DNA of 5,165 nt from Candidatus Sumerlaeota bacterium (lineage in GTDB: Bacteria; Sumerlaeota; Sumerlaeia; JADFCT01), in the NCBI GenBank assembly GCA_026398575.1, contig JAPLSP010000543.1:1-5165 (forward strand), written 5' to 3'. Below the pieces are notes generated by a model. The model saw nothing but the letters and a program-made list of their open reading frames with translations, did not search any database and was not told the DNA's origin. The position numbers were made by a program, and so were the translations under genes. This document shows, one piece after another, positions 5,165-5,165 of this stretch (position 1 is its first letter; each line of letters begins with the position of its first letter).

Positions 5165-5165
5165 G

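Overview
The window is GC-rich bacterial DNA carrying five convincing genes. Three are on the + strand and two, converging on them, are on the - strand. The protein set suggests the Planctomycetes-Verrucomicrobia-Lentisphaerae (PVC) group or a neighbouring uncultivated phylum such as Hydrogenedentota or Sumerlaeota. The basis is an exported ThuA protein of the type abundant in planctomycetes and verrucomicrobia, a twin-arginine lipoprotein sugar isomerase/epimerase, a secreted protein built from DUF3395-like units, and GC-rich genes separated by short degenerate tandem repeats. This placement is inference; there is no rRNA or other marker gene.

Layout of the + strand. Bases 1-49 hold the right half of a palindromic repeat cut by the window edge. 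It is followed by a sugar phosphate isomerase/epimerase-like gene (93-1163) with a Tat/lipoprotein signal. The last codons of that gene run into seven CACGGAC copies spaced about 10-11 bp apart (1154-1221). Next is a secreted protein made of three copies of an ~80-residue unit (1279-2211). A gap follows that is filled with two kinds of 9-bp repeat (2225-2258 and 2266-2292), then an exported ThuA-domain protein (2327-3307). Each gene has its own Shine-Dalgarno sequence, and no promoter is clear inside the cluster, so the three may be co-transcribed.

Layout of the - strand. Between the convergent genes (3308-3514) lies a 169-bp nested palindrome (3337-3505) that is the same repeat family as bases 1-49. 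It is followed by an exported two-domain VOC (glyoxalase-fold) protein (3515-4480) and a DUF1097 membrane protein (4553-5083). A consensus-like sigma-70 promoter lies upstream of the DUF1097 gene, and the two - strand genes may form one transcript.

Four of the five proteins carry export signals and the fifth is an integral membrane protein, so the locus looks devoted to the cell envelope or periplasm, probably with a role in carbohydrate handling (the isomerase and ThuA proteins). The most interesting points are the dispersed nested palindrome, the internal start site that could give a cytoplasmic form of the isomerase, the phased short repeats in the + strand gaps, and the triplicated DUF3395-like secreted protein. 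I saw no tRNA, rRNA, CRISPR array, transposase or phage gene.
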